Source: Thalassobacillus devorans
GTDB lineage: Bacteria > Bacillota > Bacilli > Bacillales > Halobacillaceae
Direction of reading: 5' to 3'
DNA: 64,000 nucleotides
NCBI RefSeq assembly: GCF_011761345.1
Contig: NZ_JAASRY010000006.1
Location: 62,001 to 126,000 of the forward strand
The translations under genes and the position numbers were made by a program. Position 1 is the first letter of the stretch. Each line of letters opens with the position of its first letter. Below are positions 41,717 to 50,975 of this stretch, in pieces. The notes under the pieces were generated by a model. That model searched no databases. It was given only the letters and a program-made list of their open reading frames with translations, and was not told where the DNA came from.

Positions 41717-42712
41717 ATGTCCAAAAAAGGTGGTAATCTACATTGGATTATGGGGGTATTGTTTACGGCATTGATTGCTGGAATTGGTTTCTTGCTTGCG
41801 ATGATACCTGGGCTGTCCATGATCGGCCCACTGGCAGCCGCCATCATTGTCGCTGTCTTTTACCGTCAATTTTTTGGCTACCCGGAAAAGATACGTCATG
41901 GCATCCAGTTTTCTGCTAAAAAGCTGCTTAGGCTGGCTATCATTCTGTTTGGATTAAAATTGAATATGAATGTCATCTTCCAGGATGGCCTGCCTCTCTT
42001 GATCAGAGATGTGGCGGTTATCATTTTCGCCATCGGGGTGACATTACTATTTGCAAAACTGTTCCGTGCCGATTATTCCCTCTCCTTACTGCTCGGTGTC
42101 GGGACGGGTGTGTGTGGTGCTTCCGCTATTGCAGCCGTTTCACCGATACTGAAAGCCAAAGCTGAAGACACTGCGATCAGTGCAGGAATCATTTCTTTGA
42201 TTGGAACGATTTTTGCAATCGGTTATACCCTGATCCGGCCAATGCTCCCGATTGATGCGGCGACATATGGCTCCTGGGCAGGAATCAGTCTCCATGAAGT
42301 TGCCCATGTGGCACTTGCGGCTGCACCAGCCGGGGAAGATGGCCTTGCGATGGCTCTGATTGGAAAATTAGGGCGTGTCCTCCTGCTGGTACCGCTCAGC
42401 TTTCTGTTTATTTATATCATGCGAAAAAAAGGAAACCAGGATACCGATGAAAAGGTGGCTTTTCCATGGTTCTTGCTCGGATTCATCGCTACCAGTCTGT
42501 TAGGCAGTTATGTACTTGGAGTATATATACCAATAAACGAAGCCGTACTCACCTTTATCTCTGCAGCTACCACGTTTATTCTGACCATGGCAATGGTTGG
42601 ATTAGGACTTAATGTCAGCCTGGCTGCCCTCCGTTCGAAAGCACTTAAGCCAATGCTGGCTATGACCATTACCTCGCTGCTTCTATCAGGCATTACCCTG
42701 TTGATTTTATAA
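41717..42712 (+). CDS. YeiH/UPF0324-family membrane protein (putative sulfate/sulfite exporter)
   Basis: 331 residues, about ten spans. Family motifs: IGPLAAAIIVAVFYRQFFGY, KKLLRLAIILFGLKLNM, GVGTGVCGASAIAAVSPI, SLHEVAHVALAA and MAMVGLGLNVSLAALRSKALKP. YeiH-type proteins are called putative sulfate exporters, mostly by genetic association with LysR regulators such as the one next door. The ATG at 41717 follows CAGGAGCG; the frame open to 41669 lacks a ribosome site. Confidence 0.86.
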   Translation: MSKKGGNLHWIMGVLFTALIAGIGFLLAMIPGLSMIGPLAAAIIVAVFYRQFFGYPEKIRHGIQFSAKKLLRLAIILFGLKLNMNVIFQDGLPLLIRDVAVIIFAIGVTLLFAKLFRADYSLSLLLGVGTGVCGASAIAAVSPILKAKAEDTAISAGIISLIGTIFAIGYTLIRPMLPIDAATYGSWAGISLHEVAHVALAAAPAGEDGLAMALIGKLGRVLLLVPLSFLFIYIMRKKGNQDTDEKVAFPWFLLGFIATSLLGSYVLGVYIPINEAVLTFISAATTFILTMAMVGLGLNVSLAALRSKALKPMLAMTITSLLLSGITLLIL

Positions 42713-42810
42713 CGACAAGACATATAGCCTATTTATATTAAGCATAAATACACTGTTTGTAACTCCTCCTTATTGGGAATACTTGCTAAAAAACAAAGGA
42801 GGACTCACTT

Positions 42811-43302
42811 ATGACACGATTTCACTTATTAAGCTTTATGATAGCTGTTGGTATAATCCTGGCAGGCTGTGGTACAACGGGAAATGATGATACGATTGAA
42901 CCAGAAGATACGAACGATCCCGGTTCTTCTCAAGAGGAATCAGACCAAGCTGAAGAAGAAGCTAAAGAATCTTCAGGAGATACCAGCGATGCGATAGACT
43001 TAAAGGATGGCGTGGATCTAGTAATTGGTACAGTAGAGGAATTAAACACCACAGTAGAAGAGTCACCTGACGATACAGCTAAAATCAATGAGACAGGAAA
43101 AACATTGGAAGAGGATTGGGATAGAATTGAGAAGCAAGTGGAAGAAAACTATGAAGAAGACTATAAGAACATCGAGGAAAGTCTTTACCCTTTAATTGAC
43201 GAAGCCCAGGCTGACGAGCCAGATACCGATAAAATAAAAGAACTGACCCAGGAAACACAGGATAAACTGGAAGAATTCAAAAACAAACTGGAAACTACCT
43301 AA
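42811..43302 (+). CDS. acidic lipoprotein, unknown function
   Basis: 163 residues. Lipobox ILAGC with the lipidated C20 after a short hydrophobic segment. The mature protein begins with a disordered Asp/Glu/Ser-rich linker (about 21-60), then a helical, highly acidic domain with many Glu and Lys (WDRIEKQVEENYEEDYKNIE). Very low pI, as expected for an outward-facing protein in a saline habitat. Ribosome site AAAGGAGGA. Own terminator. No family recognised. Confidence 0.78.
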   Translation: MTRFHLLSFMIAVGIILAGCGTTGNDDTIEPEDTNDPGSSQEESDQAEEEAKESSGDTSDAIDLKDGVDLVIGTVEELNTTVEESPDDTAKINETGKTLEEDWDRIEKQVEENYEEDYKNIEESLYPLIDEAQADEPDTDKIKELTQETQDKLEEFKNKLETT

Positions 43303-43307
43303 TAAAC

Positions 43308-43347
43308 AAAAGCTGTTTTCCCACTACCAGGAGGAGAACAGCTTTTT
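43308..43347 (+). terminator. intrinsic terminator of the lipoprotein gene
   Basis: Stem AAAAGCTGTT / AACAGCTTTT, extended inward by TCC/GGA, followed by TTCC. Six bases past the stop. Confidence 0.85.
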
Positions 43348-43422
43348 CCATTGTTATCTTTCGAAAAATAAGTTGGCGGTCTGTTACACTAACAATAGGT
43401 TTCAAAAAAAGGAGGCACCTAC

Positions 43423-43947
43423 ATGCGTTTAGAGAATAAAAAAGTGATCGCACTCGTCAGTGATGAGTTTGAGGATCTGGAGCTGTGGTACCCGGTCCTT
43501 CGCCTGAGAGAAGAAGGAGCCACTGTCCACATTGTTGGAAAAGAGGCAAACAAACAGTATACCGGAAAATATGGTGTACCCGTTGAATCAGACTATGCTT
43601 TCAGCGACATTTCACCAGAGGACTATAATGGCATCCTTGTACCTGGCGGCTGGTCGCCGGACAAGCTGCGAAGATATGAAGAAGTCCTGCAATTTGTACG
43701 TCATATGGACGAACAGAAAAAAACGATCGGGCAGATTTGTCATGCTGGCTGGGTATTGATTTCTGCAGGTATCCTGGAAGGACGAAATGTAACGAGTACG
43801 CCTGGCATTAAGGACGATATGATGAACGCCGGAGCTAATTGGTCCGATGAGGCAGTTGTGAAGGACGGCCACATCATTTCTGCCCGCCGCCCGCCAGATT
43901 TACCTCCATATGCGAAAGCATTTGCAGACCACCTTGCCAATAAATAA
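43423..43947 (+). CDS. DJ-1/PfpI-family protein
   Basis: 174 residues. Nucleophile elbow QICHAGW with C106-H107, the acid residue in SDEFEDLELWYPV, and GILVPGGWSPDKLR are PfpI/YhbO hallmarks. Members are stress proteins with protease, deglycase or chaperone-like activity still debated. Ribosome site AAAGGAGG at good distance. Single-gene unit, likely part of the general stress response (inference). Confidence 0.9.
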   Translation: MRLENKKVIALVSDEFEDLELWYPVLRLREEGATVHIVGKEANKQYTGKYGVPVESDYAFSDISPEDYNGILVPGGWSPDKLRRYEEVLQFVRHMDEQKKTIGQICHAGWVLISAGILEGRNVTSTPGIKDDMMNAGANWSDEAVVKDGHIISARRPPDLPPYAKAFADHLANK

Positions 43948-43953
43948 AAGCTG

Positions 43954-43990
43954 CAGGAGGAAGCTGTTGACCCAGCTTTCTCCTGTTAGT
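43954..43990 (+). terminator. intrinsic terminator of the PfpI gene
   Basis: Stem CAGGAGGAAGCTG / CAGCTTTCTCCTG (43954-43966, 43973-43985) with one mismatch, followed by TTAGTTTTT. Confidence 0.85.
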
Positions 43991-44040
43991 TTTTAACCCT
44001 CATCCTTAGAATATCCCGTTTCACCTGATCACCTTAATTA

Positions 44041-45198
44041 TTAACCGAAAGCTTGATCAGCAAGCGTGTTGAAAACAGCATCATCCATCGGTGGGTTATG
44101 CAGCCCGGCACGGACATCACGATAGTATTTTTCAAATGAATAACGTTTTGAAAGCCCACGACCACCGGCAATTCTCATAGCAAGGTCTACGACTTCATTT
44201 GCTGTATTGGTTGCTGTCACCTTCACTGCCGCCAGTTCTCCCTGGAGCTGTATCCTATTTTCCGGCTCCTGATCCCACTTCTCGGCTATAGCATACATAA
44301 AATAGCGGGCCTGCATCAGTTTCCATTCCATCTCTCCGATTTTTTGCTTGATATGTGGGACTTCAGAAATCGGGTGATTGAGACTGTTCGGTTGAAATTC
44401 TTTGGCAAACTTGATCGCATCGTTGCGGGCAGCAATTGCAATCCCTAAATAACAGGCAGGAATGTGCAATAACCAGCCTTTAGGGACAGTGGACTTTTGG
44501 CTGGCACGTTCCACGAGCCGATCCTCCTTCACCGATACGTTATCCAGTACAAGGTCGTCACTTCCGGTACCTCTCATGCCAAGTGTATCCCATGTGTGGT
44601 CCACGCTGACCCCTTTCCTTCCTCGCTCAATCAAAAACCAGCCGACCTCGTTCAGTTCTTCCACATACGCCGAGACAATATAATAATCTAAAGAATCCGC
44701 CATTGTCGTAAACGTCTTTCTCCCATTAATGATATAACGGTCCCCATTACGTACCGCACGTGTTTCCGGCATCCCGCCTCGTGTCGGGCTTCCTGTTGCC
44801 GGCTCTGAGGCAGCCCGGTTCAAAACCTTTTGACCTGCAGCGATTTCAGCCGCTACCTCTTCAAACAACTCTGAATCCCACAACTGCTCATCTCTTAGTT
44901 CCATCAGGATGCCGCTATGCCATCCCACCGACAAGGCGACCGATCCATCACCTACTGCCAGCCTCTCCTGCATTAGTAAAAATTCATATAGCGACAGGTT
45001 ATCTCCACCAAGCCGATCTGGAAGCGACAAAGAAAAATAGTTTTCCTTTTTCAGGTCAGCTAAGTTTTGCTTAGAAAAGGATCCCTCCTGATCAGACTCT
45101 GTGCTACGTTTCTTTACTTTTTCCGCTAAAGTTTCTGCCTTTGTGTATAATCGCTTCTGTCGATCATTTTTAATCATAGGTTGATATAATTTATTCAT
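44041..45198 (-). CDS. acyl-CoA dehydrogenase-like flavoprotein
   Basis: 385 residues. ACAD features: helical N-terminal domain ending GDGSVALSVGWHSG, a middle beta domain (NRAASEPATGSPTRGG, INGRKTFTTMADSLDYYIVS, GMRGTGSDDLVLDNVSV), and the C-terminal helical domain with RIAGGRGLSKRYSFEKYYRD. The pattern is nearer YdbM/DszC/flavin-dependent oxygenase-like members than classic fatty-acyl dehydrogenases: the usual catalytic Glu near the C-terminus is not evident. The substrate could be an acyl-CoA or an organosulfur compound. ATG with GGGGTGAG upstream. Monocistronic. Confidence 0.82.
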   Translation of the reverse strand: MNKLYQPMIKNDRQKRLYTKAETLAEKVKKRSTESDQEGSFSKQNLADLKKENYFSLSLPDRLGGDNLSLYEFLLMQERLAVGDGSVALSVGWHSGILMELRDEQLWDSELFEEVAAEIAAGQKVLNRAASEPATGSPTRGGMPETRAVRNGDRYIINGRKTFTTMADSLDYYIVSAYVEELNEVGWFLIERGRKGVSVDHTWDTLGMRGTGSDDLVLDNVSVKEDRLVERASQKSTVPKGWLLHIPACYLGIAIAARNDAIKFAKEFQPNSLNHPISEVPHIKQKIGEMEWKLMQARYFMYAIAEKWDQEPENRIQLQGELAAVKVTATNTANEVVDLAMRIAGGRGLSKRYSFEKYYRDVRAGLHNPPMDDAVFNTLADQAFG

Positions 45199-45401
45199 TC
45201 ACTCACCCCAAAAATCCTATATTAATTAAAAGCTTACTAGAACAGTCGGAATTATGCGAATGATTTACTGAATGCACTCTTTCCTTACAATTCCATCATT
45301 CTCATAATTAATCTGGTCCAAAAAGTACCAGGGCATTAATTGTTTTCGTTTCAGTCAGATAGGGAAAATGTTAGTCAATGTACTGGAAAGGAGTCACTAG
45401 A

Positions 45402-46130
45402 ATGATCGACAACAGCTGCCTGTTAAAGAAAGAAGAGATGAAAGATCGTACGATTGTACCTGATTGGCTTCCAAAAGAATATGAAACATTCCATAAAATT
45501 GTTACTGACAAGACATTTCCTTGCTACTTCGGGATGGGAGCAGAAAAGAAAGGAGAGCTTCGCTACTCATTTCTGAACCATGATGATTGGTCCCATCTTC
45601 CCAATACAGTAGAGGATTTCCTGAAATTATTCGAAGAGCCCCCATTTATCCGACATGGTTTCTTCTTATTTGTAGAACCGGAGCAAGAAGAAAAATCGAT
45701 TGAATATTATCGTGAATATTTCTGGGACATATTGAATTATTTAAATGACAACGATCAAGAACCTTGGCCGGTCGATTATCCTACTGACCCGGACCATCAC
45801 TTATGGGCCTTCTCATTTGCAGGAGAACCATTCTTCGTATTTGGAAATTCACCTGCCTATAAACAAAGAAAAACACGGAATTTAGGAAACTCTCTCGTAC
45901 TCGGCTTTCAGCCACGAAAAATCTTCGAAGGATTGGAAGGAACCAGCAAGGGAGGAATCATGTCCCGTGAAAAAGTGCGGGAACGAGTAGAAAAGTGGGA
46001 TCAATTACCGAAACACCCGGATATCAGCCACTATGGCGACCCCACCCACCATGAATGGAAACAATACTTCATCGGGGATGATGTAAAACCAATCACCAGT
46101 AAATGTCCATTCCACCAAAATAATAAATAG
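45402..46130 (+). CDS. YqcI/YcgG-family protein
   Basis: 242 residues. Family features: CYFGMGAEKKGELRYSFL near the N-terminus, EDFLKLFEEPPFIRHGFFLF, HHLWAFSFAGEPFFVFGNSP and a C-terminal CPFH motif close to the end. The many conserved aromatic and His residues suggest a heme or metal role, but the biochemical function is not established. The ATG at 45402 is eight bases after GAAAGGAG; eight upstream codons are not used. Monocistronic. Confidence 0.85.
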   Translation: MIDNSCLLKKEEMKDRTIVPDWLPKEYETFHKIVTDKTFPCYFGMGAEKKGELRYSFLNHDDWSHLPNTVEDFLKLFEEPPFIRHGFFLFVEPEQEEKSIEYYREYFWDILNYLNDNDQEPWPVDYPTDPDHHLWAFSFAGEPFFVFGNSPAYKQRKTRNLGNSLVLGFQPRKIFEGLEGTSKGGIMSREKVRERVEKWDQLPKHPDISHYGDPTHHEWKQYFIGDDVKPITSKCPFHQNNK

Positions 46131-46138
46131 AACCAAAC

Positions 46139-46166
46139 AGACGCCTGGCTTTCAGGCGTCTTATTT
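46139..46166 (+). terminator. intrinsic terminator of the YqcI-like gene
   Basis: Perfect nine-bp stem AGACGCCTG / CAGGCGTCT with a five-base loop, then TATTTTGTT. Confidence 0.88.
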
Positions 46167-46271
46167 TGTTATTTAAGAAAATTCAACTTTATTACTCTTT
46201 TAAAAAGCAGGAAATCCTATCTTTTCAGCGAAATAAACTTATAATCCAATCCTTCCAAAGGAGATGTTCAA

Positions 46272-46691
46272 TTGTTTAAAATCAGTAGTATCTTCATTCC
46301 TGTATCGAACCTTGAGGAATCAATGAGATGGTATCAAGAAAACTTAGGAGCCATATTCGTGGATAGCTGGGATTTCGGAGATCGCGGGGCCGGATTCATT
46401 TTTGAAGAAGGAGATGCCCAAATGGGACTCGTTGAAGTGGAAAACCCTCAGCCCACGGAATTCGAAGTGGTAAAAGGAAAAAAGAACAGCTACTATAACT
46501 TTCTCGCAGAAGATATCCAACAGGCTCACCAAACGCTATATCAAAAAGGTGTTGTTGTCAGTAAAATTGAAGACTTTGGCGGAATGACGGCTTTTGAATT
46601 CTTAGACCCTGACGGTAACCCTTTCAGTGTGGTCAATGAAGTGGAAGGTTCTAAGTTTCATAAAACTAACCTCGAAAAGCTTAAACAATAA
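46272..46691 (+). CDS. VOC/glyoxalase-superfamily protein
   Basis: 139 residues, two beta-alpha-beta-beta-beta modules of the vicinal oxygen chelate fold: IFIPVSNLEESMRWYQENLG at the start and FEFLDPDGNPFSVVNE near the end. The final Glu is in a usual metal-ligand position; the first module lacks an obvious His ligand, having IFIPVS, so the protein may be a binding protein rather than an enzyme. TTG start at 46272 behind AAAGGAGATG. Confidence 0.85.
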   Translation: MFKISSIFIPVSNLEESMRWYQENLGAIFVDSWDFGDRGAGFIFEEGDAQMGLVEVENPQPTEFEVVKGKKNSYYNFLAEDIQQAHQTLYQKGVVVSKIEDFGGMTAFEFLDPDGNPFSVVNEVEGSKFHKTNLEKLKQ

Positions 46692-46718
46692 ATCATCAGA
46701 ATTTAAAAGAGCCAAAAT

Positions 46719-46752
46719 AAAAATCGCCCCTCATTCGAGGAGCGATTATTTT
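46719..46752. terminator. bidirectional intrinsic terminator
   Basis: Stem AAAATCGCnCCTC / GAGGnGCGATT with loop ATTC-type centre, A-rich left and T-rich right. It separates the VOC gene from the convergent 33-residue gene. Confidence 0.82.
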
Positions 46753-46754
46753 TA

Positions 46755-46856
46755 TTACATAGTCGTTCTTCTGCTTCTACGTTTATTCATGAACTTTCGA
46801 ATCATTGGATAGATGATTGGTGCGTATTTAATAAACCTTCTGATAAGTCTACCCAT
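46755..46856 (-). CDS. small basic protein (33 aa), unknown function
   Basis: ATG at 46856 eight bases after GAGGTG. Product begins MGRLIRRFIKYAPIIYPMIR and ends RRSRRTTM: nine Arg and three Lys, with one amphipathic/hydrophobic stretch. It ends on a clear terminator, which supports a real transcript. Could bind membrane or nucleic acid; no family recognised with certainty. Confidence 0.6.
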   Translation of the reverse strand: MGRLIRRFIKYAPIIYPMIRKFMNKRRSRRTTM

Positions 46857-46944
46857 TATTTTCACCTCATTTTGATTGATTTCGTGCTTGTTCTATGCTT
46901 ACCCGGCCAAAGCGCAAATCAAACAAAAGGTGCCTTTAACTCAC

Positions 46945-47961
46945 TTAAACGATTCGCCGTCCATTCTGCGCAAGGGCATAATGGATGCCGTGCTGTAAGT
47001 TCTGAAAACATTCGAATTTAGATAAATCAATTTCCGTTTGAGAGATGATCCTCCCTAACTCTGCAGAGATGCCGACAATAATCACTTTCGTACCAATTAA
47101 ACTCGCTGCGGTACCCATCTTCTCGATCAAACTTGCCGTGTAATTGGTAAGGTCGTTATCCAGTCCGGTCAAGTCCAGGACCAAATAGGTTGCTTTATGC
47201 TCCGGCAGGTTTGTGAGTGTCTTCGTAATCAGCTCGTCGGCCCGCTCCTCGTCATAACGGCCCAGCAAAGGAACAACTACGATACCTTCCAATACTGGAA
47301 TGATAGGAGAAGATAAGGTTTTGACCAGCTCTTTCAAATCCCGTGTCTTATCTTCGACCAGTCCTTCCAGGTACACAATTTGCTCAGCTTCTTTCCGGCG
47401 GGCTAAATCATGGATATTATGTTCGATGTCCACTTCTGCGGGAAAGTACTCGATAAGTGTACAATCGTGTCCTTCCAATTGTGAATACTGCACTTCATAC
47501 CAGATAGATCTTCCAAAAAGCCCAGTGAATATACCTGCATAATGAGCGGGAAGAAAGGAACCTCGTTTCTCTTTTCCCTGTGCTTTATTGATTTTATGTT
47601 CCCAATCATTGGCCAGTTTGACTTCCAATGTAAGCTTCTCTTTATTAACATTTTCTATACGAGCTTTTCCCCAGCCAGCTGATGCATATGTATTCGGCAG
47701 TATTTCCGCCACTTGGTCAATTCCAACCTCTTTCCTCTGAAAGTACTCTCCAACTACAGAACCCTGACGGAAGCCTGTACTTTCCATCACTAAATTTGCA
47801 GCTTCTTCCCCTGATACTTCCTCAATCGTATCAAAGAATGACTTCATCGCGGAGGAAATCCAAAAAAGAACAGCATCCTCGTTTTCAAATAGAAAGCGTC
47901 CTTCTTCCAGCTCCCAGGAAAAACCCAGACCGCCGACGTTGATATTAGGCTTTTTTTCCAA
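46945..47961 (-). CDS. RsbR-type STAS protein with N-terminal sensor domain
   Basis: 338 residues. The N-terminal ~190 residues resemble the XylR_N/V4R sensor type (LVMESTGFRQGSVVGEYF, YSQLEGHDCTLIEYFPAEVD). A linker helix (ARRKEAEQIVYLEGLVEDKT) leads to a STAS domain (SSPIIPVLEGIVVVPLLGRY, YLVLDLTGLDNDL). Thr in KTLSSPI and DLTGLD occupy positions where RsbR/RsbS paralogs are phosphorylated by RsbT in the sigma-B stressosome. So it is probably a stressosome subunit sensing an unknown small molecule. No rsbST genes are nearby. Confidence 0.82.
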   Translation of the reverse strand: MEKKPNINVGGLGFSWELEEGRFLFENEDAVLFWISSAMKSFFDTIEEVSGEEAANLVMESTGFRQGSVVGEYFQRKEVGIDQVAEILPNTYASAGWGKARIENVNKEKLTLEVKLANDWEHKINKAQGKEKRGSFLPAHYAGIFTGLFGRSIWYEVQYSQLEGHDCTLIEYFPAEVDIEHNIHDLARRKEAEQIVYLEGLVEDKTRDLKELVKTLSSPIIPVLEGIVVVPLLGRYDEERADELITKTLTNLPEHKATYLVLDLTGLDNDLTNYTASLIEKMGTAASLIGTKVIIVGISAELGRIISQTEIDLSKFECFQNLQHGIHYALAQNGRRIV

Positions 47962-48209
47962 ACTGCATCCCCCTTCGTTTTTCTAGATGTTGTCTGCTTC
48001 TCTTATACTGCCTCTATCATACCTTATTTTTCATTTAAATGATTCCCTATTGGCTAGATTCCACAAATTTCTTTACTTTCGATTGACCGTTGCAGTTATT
48101 CAAACGTTTGACCAACCTAGTTATTTTTGACAAAAAATCACCAAAAACAGGCATTTACCCAGTACATTCAGCGTATTTCAACATATACAAATAGAAAGGA
48201 GGTGCTTTT

Positions 48210-48323
48210 ATGAGTAAAGGCTACGGCGGCGGTTTCGCGTTATTAGTCGTATTATTCATTCTATTGATCATTATTGGAGCATCCTACGTAGGAGGAGGCT
48301 ACGGCAGAGGCTGGGGTTATTAA
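48210..48323 (+). CDS. YjcZ-family small sporulation protein (37 aa)
   Basis: 37 residues: [20 protein letters not shown], then [17 protein letters not shown]. Gly/Tyr-rich ends around one hydrophobic helix are the mark of the YjcZ/SscA sporulation family, spore-associated small proteins important for coat assembly in B. subtilis. Strong AAAGGAGGTG seven bases before the ATG and a terminator just after. Confidence 0.85.
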   Translation: MSKGYGGGFALLVVLFILLIIIGASYVGGGYGRGWGY

Positions 48324-48343
48324 TCCCCTCCCCTGTTGATAGG

Positions 48344-48376
48344 AAAGTCCATGCGGTAAATCCGTGTGGACTTTTT
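48344..48376 (+). terminator. intrinsic terminator of the YjcZ-like gene
   Basis: Stem AAAGTCCAtgCGG / CCGtgTGGACTTT (48344-48356, 48362-48374) followed by TTTTG. Confidence 0.9.
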
Positions 48377-48452
48377 TGTTTTTTATAGGATACATATACC
48401 GGGGATAAAACCTGAACGATCAGACAAATTAATACCAAAAGGAGGATAAGAC

Positions 48453-48701
48453 ATGAACGACCAACGAGATTTTCATTCTGTCATGAATCAGCTTAATCAG
48501 GCAAAGCGAGCAGTAGAAAGAGCTCAGGAAGATCAAAGCGGCTTTACAGAAGCACAGCAGCAGGTGAAACAGGCAGAGGAAATGCTTCATGAAGCAACGC
48601 AGAACCCTTCCGCATTCAGAGGAATTGGCAATCATGATATGCAGCGGGCTGCTGATTTATTGCGTTTAATCGAAGAAACCAATCAGGCGAATAACCGATA
48701 A
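48453..48701 (+). CDS. DUF2564-family small protein
   Basis: 82 residues, almost wholly helical and Gln/Glu/Ala-rich (DFHSVMNQLNQAKRAVERAQ, TEAQQQVKQAEEMLHEATQN), ending IEETNQANNR. It matches the DUF2564 family of small Bacillus proteins often found in sporulating species; function unknown. Ribosome site AAAAGGAGGA. Own terminator. Confidence 0.78.
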   Translation: MNDQRDFHSVMNQLNQAKRAVERAQEDQSGFTEAQQQVKQAEEMLHEATQNPSAFRGIGNHDMQRAADLLRLIEETNQANNR

Positions 48702-48708
48702 CTCTATC

Positions 48709-48738
48709 AGCACATCGTTCAAGGACGATGTGCTTTTT
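48709..48738 (+). terminator. intrinsic terminator of the DUF2564 gene
   Basis: Perfect ten-bp stem AGCACATCGT / ACGATGTGCT then TTTTATTTT. Confidence 0.92.
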
Positions 48739-48808
48739 ATTTTGTCCTACTCCTCGATGCACGTGCATACACATGGTACAAGCTATGACCTACGGAAGAG
48801 GAGTGAAA

Positions 48809-49441
48809 ATGTTGGGTGTTTTTCTCAGTTATATTTTTCTTGGTTTATCATTAGCAGCACCGCTTGGTCCGCTCAATGCTGCCCAAATTAATCAAGGAAT
48901 CAAAAATGGTTTTTTGCATTCCTGGCTGATCGGGTTGGGAGCAATTGTTGCTGAAATTTGCTTTATCACCGCTGTCTTTTTTGGTGTTGTCCATTTTTTA
49001 GAAATTCCCTTCATGAAAACATTTTTATGGTCATTCGGTGCTTTTGTCCTCCTGTATACAGGATTTGAAAACATCGCCAGCTCCCAAACGATTGAAATGG
49101 ATAATAACCGTCAGAAAGATTCCTTAGCTAAAACATTCTCCACCGGTTTTTTAATTGCTATAACGAATCCATTATCGATTCTATTCTGGCTTGGAATTTA
49201 CGGATCGATTCTAGCAAATACCATTAACCGATATGATCACATTCATCTGGTTTTATACGGTGGCGCCATTTTAATAGGGCTTATGATATGGGATGTCACG
49301 ATGGCGATCATTTCGAGCGGATTCAGACGAGCACTCACCCCTCGCACACTCAAACGCATTTCTATCCTCTCCGGGGTAAGCTTGCTCGGATTTGCTTTTT
49401 ATTTTGCTATGAAGGCCGTTAAGATGTTATTTCACCTTTAA
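48809..49441 (+). CDS. LysE-family exporter
   Basis: 210 residues with six spans. Start motif LGVFLSYIFLGLSLAAPLGP and NAAQINQGIKNGFLHSW are LysE hallmarks, as is GFLIAITNPLSILFWLGIYG. Family members export amino acids or related metabolites with the proton gradient. The ATG at 48809 follows GAGGAGTG; 27 codons upstream lie in the terminator region of the previous gene and are not used. Confidence 0.87.
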   Translation: MLGVFLSYIFLGLSLAAPLGPLNAAQINQGIKNGFLHSWLIGLGAIVAEICFITAVFFGVVHFLEIPFMKTFLWSFGAFVLLYTGFENIASSQTIEMDNNRQKDSLAKTFSTGFLIAITNPLSILFWLGIYGSILANTINRYDHIHLVLYGGAILIGLMIWDVTMAIISSGFRRALTPRTLKRISILSGVSLLGFAFYFAMKAVKMLFHL

Positions 49442-49517
49442 GAGAAACACCCCGCCTTCTTTACCTTCAAAGGCTATTGCGAATAGGTGGCTGAAGTAGT
49501 ATCGGCACCACAATAGA

Positions 49518-50843
49518 TCAGGAAGGTTCTTCCTTCCACTTTTTTCTCATCAACAAGGCAACGAGCGCGATTACGACTAAAAATAACAGACTGATGAAAA
49601 AACCGATTCTGCTTGATCCATCTAATAATGTCCCACTGACGGCTGCCGCAATCAATACAAACCCAATCCATCGTTTTATCTTTGCTGTAGCAGGCAAGTC
49701 CACTAATTTATTATAAGAAAATAAAATGAATATCCATGTATAAAGCAGCATCAAACCTGCAGCTGTTGTCAAATATTCATATACTTTTTCAGGCAGCAGC
49801 AAAGCGACCACAATGGAAGCTATGAGGCCAGTAATGGTTAAGAACAAGGCATGGTATGGAACGCCTCGTTTTCCGGTTTTCGCAAAAAAAGCGGGGGCAT
49901 CTTTGTCCTCGGCAAGTGTGGAAAGAATAGTGGTAATGGCGTATAACGATGCAACCATCGTCGAAAATCCCCCTATAATCAAGGCACCATTGAACACATG
50001 CGGCACAAAAGCCAAGTCATACTTAGCTAAAGCAGTAATGAACGGGCTCTCATCGGGATTAAATTTGTCCCAGGAAACGAGGAAAACCGCTAACCCCAAA
50101 GATGCCACATAAATAACGGCAAGCAGAACAAGCATCACCTTTCCCGATTTCGGAGCTTCCTTCGGTTCTTTCAATTCGTTTGCCATAATCCCCATGACTT
50201 CGATTCCGCCGAAAGCATAAAAGGCATAAATTAAAGCCGCCCATAAACCCGTCATACCTGCAGGAAACAAACCTTCTCCGCTCCATTCAAAAGTACGCTC
50301 CGGTCTTCCTCCATCCAGTGCCCCAGTCACCGCTAACGCCGCTATGATAATGAACATAACAATCGCCGCTGTCTTGACGACTGCGAAAATATTCTCAAAC
50401 CGTTCAAAACCAGAAACACCGGTAATGATAACCCCAATACCAAGAACGCCGAAGATAGCAGATAAAAGCCATAACGGCATACCTGGAAACCAGAACTTAG
50501 AAAAGATAGCCAGCGCCGTCAGCTGGCTCCCCATAATCAGTAGTTCAGAGGTCCAGTATACCCAGCCAGTACTGAAGCCCGCCCACCTGCCATAAGCTTT
50601 TTTGGCATAGGTACGAAAAGAACCTTTTTCCGGATGCTCTGCTGTCATCCTTGCCAGGGCATCAAAAACGATATATGTCCCTGCAGCAGCCAATAGAAAA
50701 GTAAAAATAGCTGCCGGACCTCCTTGTTTGATAGCTAACGCGGAACCAAGAAAAAATCCTGTCCCAATCGTGCACCCTACTCCAATCAGGGTCAGCTGCC
50801 ACCATGGTATTTTTTTATGTGAATCCCCTTGATTTTTATCCAT
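49518..50843 (-). CDS. APC-superfamily amino acid permease
   Basis: 441 residues with about twelve spans. GVGCTIGTGFFLGSALAIKQGGP in span 1 and GGIEVMGIMANELKEPKEAP after span 6 are typical of the amino acid-polyamine-organocation superfamily (AAT/YdgF-like). Imports an amino acid with H+ or Na+; specificity unknown. ATG at 50843 is preferred because AAAGGAGCT lies six bases upstream. Monocistronic. Confidence 0.9.
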   Translation of the reverse strand: MDKNQGDSHKKIPWWQLTLIGVGCTIGTGFFLGSALAIKQGGPAAIFTFLLAAAGTYIVFDALARMTAEHPEKGSFRTYAKKAYGRWAGFSTGWVYWTSELLIMGSQLTALAIFSKFWFPGMPLWLLSAIFGVLGIGVIITGVSGFERFENIFAVVKTAAIVMFIIIAALAVTGALDGGRPERTFEWSGEGLFPAGMTGLWAALIYAFYAFGGIEVMGIMANELKEPKEAPKSGKVMLVLLAVIYVASLGLAVFLVSWDKFNPDESPFITALAKYDLAFVPHVFNGALIIGGFSTMVASLYAITTILSTLAEDKDAPAFFAKTGKRGVPYHALFLTITGLIASIVVALLLPEKVYEYLTTAAGLMLLYTWIFILFSYNKLVDLPATAKIKRWIGFVLIAAAVSGTLLDGSSRIGFFISLLFLVVIALVALLMRKKWKEEPS

Positions 50844-50975
50844 GTCCAGAGCTCCTTTCATCCGCTTTAGTTTTAACCCCTATGATTAAAAACATTCCAA
50901 CTGTCTCCCATACATAACAAACAATAAAATAGGCTATCTTAACACATATAAAAACAATCCAAGGAGGCATTTCTA

